Positions 6,267 to 8,427 of a stretch of 8,427 bases of DNA are shown here, piece after piece (positions within the stretch are counted from its first letter, which is position 1; every line of letters starts with the position of its first letter). Under the pieces are notes generated by a model, which was not told where the DNA came from, made no database searches, and worked only from the letters and a program-made list of their open reading frames with translations. The translations under genes were made by a program, and so were the position numbers. The DNA is taken from assembly GCA_965178525.1 (NCBI GenBank), contig CBCXVS010000311.1, positions 1 through 8,427 on the forward strand, read 5' to 3'. Source of the DNA: CBCXVS01 sp965178525. Lineage in GTDB: Bacteria > Tectomicrobia > Entotheonellia > Entotheonellales > Entotheonellaceae.

Positions 6267-7020
6267 AACGCGCACCTGGTGGTAGGGCAGATCAAAGAGG
6301 CTGGCAATGCGAGACCGCACCGTGTAGGTACTCTGGGTGCTGGTCCAGATGGTCACCTTGCCGCTGGGCGCGGCCTGGGCGACGCTCGCCATGGGCTCAA
6401 TATAGCCCTGATGCACGGTTGACGTGCGAAAGGTATGCTCATAGACCCGATCGGCCTGGGCAAAGCCAGCCTCGATGTCGCCCCATGCCACCGTGATGTG
6501 ACGGCAGATATTGCCGTCGATCTGTGCCGGGTCCACTCCGGCATAGCTGGCCAGTTCTTCGTGCAGGATGGGCGCGTCGGGCTGGATGGCGTCGAGGACA
6601 TCGAGCACCGCTGGTAGGGGTTCGTAGTCCACCTGAATCTGCCGCACAGCTTCCGCTGCCGTCTCCACATCCGTGGCGGCCACGGCGGCGAGTACCGCCC
6701 CGCGGTGTAGGACTTTATCCCGGACAAAGAGTTCTTGATCGACAAATTCGCTCCCAAACCGGTAGGGTGGGGTATTGTTCGCTGACAATACCGCGCGCAC
6801 GCCGGGGAGACGTTCCGCGGCGCGGGTGTCGATGGCGCGAATGCGGGCGTGGGCATGCGCGCTGAGCAAGAGCTGCCCATGCAGCATGCCTGGCAGCGCC
6901 AGATCGGCGGTAAATGGCGCCGTGCCGATGACTTTGTCGAACGCATCGATGCGGGGTGTGGCGGTGCCAACTGTGTGCGGCATGGGGAGAGCCCTTCCAT
7001 CATGGGTGTGTGATTCGCGG

Positions 7021-7048
7021 TTGTGGCATGGACCTCGGGCAGTATACT
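7021..7048. promoter_or_regulatory. Candidate divergent promoter between the molybdenum subunit and MFS genes
   Basis: The palindrome AGTATACT (7041-7048) supplies a TATACT -10 box on both strands. On the plus strand, TTGTGG (7021-7026) lies 16 bases upstream of TATACT (7043-7048), driving the MFS gene. On the minus strand the -10 is good but no convincing -35 is seen at 16-18 bases. The 234-bp intergenic region holds nothing else recognised. Confidence 0.33.
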
Positions 7049-7217
7049 ACGGCCACGCTGACAAGGAAACGTGCAACGCCAAGGCATGCAGGATGCGGGT
7101 CTGGCGGATGTTTGACATCGCCACCGGGCAGGCTTAGGATGCGGCGTTGACAGGGCTCATCAGCGTGGGCCTCCACATCCACAGCGATACCTCATATCTC
7201 CGCATGGGAGAACGTCG

Positions 7218-8361
7218 ATGCGCCTTCCCCTCTCCAGGGTCAGACATCATCATGGGAAACCGGTCACAGACATCTCGCCTCGCCGGGAGACCGCGCGGTG
7301 GCAGGGACGGGTCTCGCCGCGCTGGGTCCCTCGCGAGGGTGGGGCGGCCTACAAGTGGTGGGTGGCGGGCACGCTCATCGTCGTGACCATCATCTTCGTC
7401 ATGTCCTTCGAGGCGATGAGTTTGGCCCTGCCCACGATGATGGTCAGCATGCGGGTGGGCCTGCAGGAGATGGCCTGGACGCTCACCCGGGTACATGATC
7501 AGCCGCACGTTGATTTTGGGCACCGTCGGATGGTTAGGCAACCGCTTGGGAAATCGCAATCTCTTTGCGCTGAGCTTGGCTGTCTTCACCGCTGGCGCGC
7601 TCCTCTGTGGCCTGGCCTGGAGCTTTGAAGCACTTGTCCTGTTCCGCATTGTACAGGGGATAGGGTCGGGTCCGATCATGCCCCTGATGATGATCATTCT
7701 GCACGAGACGTTTCCACCCCATCAGCGGGGACTAGCACAAAGCCTCTTCATGGTCGGCGATGCGACGGGCTCGGTCGTAGGGCGAGGCCTCATGGGCTAT
7801 CTGATCGATGCCCTGGGGTGGCGCTCGGTGTTTTATCTCAATGTACCGCTTGGACTGGCAGCGCTAGTCGCCCTGTTAGTGATCGTGCCCAACCGCCGGG
7901 AGAGCCAGGTGCACACCATGGACCCGCTCGGCTTACTCTTCCTCGCTGGCTTTGTCGTGTGTCTGCTCGTGGGGCTGCAGAGCGGCGCCCAGGACGGATG
8001 GGAGCATGCACGGGTCCGCACCTTGCTTCTGCTGGCTGCGATATCGTTGCTCGCCTTTGTCGTGAGTGAAATCCTCGTGTCTGCCCCGCTCATTGATCTC
8101 CGGCTGTTCCGCCGGCGAGCCTACAGTCTGCTCTGCCTGGTGAGTTGTGGCAATATCATTGGGTTGATGGGAGCGTTTTTTCTCATCCCGCTGATGTTGC
8201 AGCGTCTGCTCGGCTTGACGCCGATCCATACGGGATTGATCCTCATCCCAGGCGCCATCGCCTGGGGGGTGTTCGGCGTTGTGGGTGGGAAGTTAAGCGA
8301 CTGGGTCGATGCACGGCTGATTCTGCTGCTGAGTTTTGGGACGTCCATGTGTGCGACCTGA
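7218..8361 (+). pseudogene. MFS exporter of the DHA2/EmrB-QacA type, frameshifted and 3'-truncated
   Basis: This is an inner-membrane proton-coupled drug or metabolite efflux permease. The ATG at 7218 has GGGAG seven bases upstream and is followed by a hydrophilic N-terminus of about 45 residues. TM1 is WWVAGTLIVVTIIFVMSFEA. After T90 the frame breaks in ACC C GGG TAC: a CCC run (7486-7488) has one base too many. Removing it gives WTLTGYMISRTLIL and restores TM2 with a motif A variant (GWLGNRLGNRNLF). LFRIVQGIGSGP (TM4), the TM5 region, and GWRSVFYLNVPLG follow, then further TMs to LILLLSFGTSMCA. The reconstructed product is 380 residues, whereas the family is about 500, so the last TMs are missing. 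Similarity ends near 8355 and a stop follows at 8359-8361. It is divergent from the molybdenum subunit gene. Substrate is unknown. Confidence 0.9.
7486..7488 (+). other. Frameshift site in the MFS gene (CCC run)
   Basis: ACCCGGG would be in frame as ACCGGG (Thr-Gly), giving the expected TM1-TM2 linker WTLTGYMISR. One extra C moves the reading frame by one base. A short C run makes either slippage mutation or a sequencing error possible. Confidence 0.8.
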
Positions 8362-8427
8362 AGACGCCTAACTTAAGTGGTTTGAACCAGTTGAAGGAAA
8401 TGCAGGTCCGTGTGCGGACCTATCGCC
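8355..8427 (+). other. Unassigned sequence after the MFS break
   Basis: Hydrophobic MFS coding stops here. In another plus-strand frame the stretch is open to the window edge and reads DLKTPNLSGLNQLKEMQVRV and onward, which is hydrophilic and not transporter-like. It could be the start of a mobile element or a rearranged gene; I do not recognise it. It contains a hairpin at 8404-8421. Confidence 0.3.
8404..8421. repeat. 7-bp hairpin at the right edge
   Basis: AGGTCCG and CGGACCT flank the loop TGTG, a perfect 7-bp stem. It lies just past the MFS truncation point. The role is unknown, and no T-run follows within the window. Confidence 0.45.

Larger units (their letters stand above)
4718..6983 (-). 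pseudogene. Xanthine dehydrogenase/aldehyde oxidase-family molybdenum-binding subunit, frameshifted
   Basis: This is the large subunit that holds the molybdopterin cofactor and hydroxylates purines, aldehydes or N-heterocycles; the substrate cannot be told. Dropping one base near 6266 gives 754 residues, the normal family size. The N-terminal a/b hammerhead (about 10-125) starts GTATPRIDAFDKVIG. Cofactor-binding motifs follow: HQGYIEP (191-197), GGGFGGK (245-251) and FRGPGGIQAHF. The catalytic glutamate E703 is in GARGIGEPP. The break follows V239: the sense strand reads GTG CGC GTT C ATT GTC, with the C surplus. As written, translation ends about 11 codons later. The ATG at 6983 is supported by GGAAGG (6998-6993) nine bases upstream. 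No 2Fe-2S or FAD subunit is adjacent. It precedes Uma2 in one operon and is divergent from the MFS gene. Confidence 0.93.

Noticed and set aside
7108..7215. A possible small gene between the molybdenum subunit and MFS genes
   Set aside because: Only short frames that overlap the promoter region are open, and none has both a ribosome binding site and protein-like composition.
7530..7800. MFS motif A with Asn for Asp (GNRLGNR) and motif C with VGRGLMG in place of GPxxGG
   Set aside because: At first these looked like decay. From memory, a DHA2 subgroup carries GNRLGNR and GR-type variants, so they may be normal.
1..8384. AGTGGTTTG at 1-9 and again at 8376-8384
   Set aside because: A nine-base match over 8.4 kb is within chance, and the surrounding bases differ, so it was not treated as a repeat flanking the region.
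1..8427. CRISPR array, tRNA, rRNA or riboswitch
   Set aside because: No regularly spaced repeats, cloverleaf-like segments or known aptamer motifs were seen on either strand.

Overview
The window is a GC-rich stretch of bacterial chromosome: one intact housekeeping gene surrounded by accessory genes, most of which are broken. The peptidyl-tRNA hydrolase (pth) looks proteobacterial, and its C-terminal region reads most like gammaproteobacterial versions. That is only a reading of the sequence, and the source could equally be a metagenomic contig. No rRNA, tRNA or CRISPR array was seen.

Layout. Positions 1-127 hold a short minus-strand reading frame that runs off the edge and is not recognised. 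An IS3-family insertion sequence occupies about 138-1371, with orfA (1010-1300) and orfB (189-996) on the minus strand. orfB carries a full DD(35)E triad but is shifted out of frame just after the catalytic Glu by a TG-repeat expansion. Only 15 bp separate the IS from the stop codon of a minus-strand TIR-TPR gene (1387-3354). That gene keeps one reading frame throughout but is interrupted by a TAA and a TAG. A 200-bp divergent intergenic region with candidate promoters and a hairpin follows.

Intact pth lies at 3557-4159 on the plus strand. Convergent with it is a minus-strand pair: an orphan molybdenum-binding subunit of the xanthine dehydrogenase/aldehyde oxidase family (4718-6983, broken by one extra base near 6266), then a Uma2-family nuclease-like protein (4176-4721), overlapping by ATGA. 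Divergent from the pair is a 14-TM-type (DHA2/EmrB-like) MFS exporter (7218-8361). It carries one extra base in a CCC run at 7486-7488 and loses its 3' part near 8355, where unrelated sequence begins.

How the parts relate. pth is independent of its neighbours. The Mo subunit and the Uma2 protein form a translationally coupled pair. No 2Fe-2S or FAD subunit of the oxidoreductase is present, and its start region faces the transporter. The TIR-TPR protein has the architecture of a sensor/NADase immune-type effector but cannot be made full-length as written. The repeated pattern of single lesions in otherwise well-preserved genes suggests recent decay of an accessory region. A draft with uncorrected indels is the main alternative. 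No complete, clearly new system is visible; the TIR-TPR remnant is the closest candidate.
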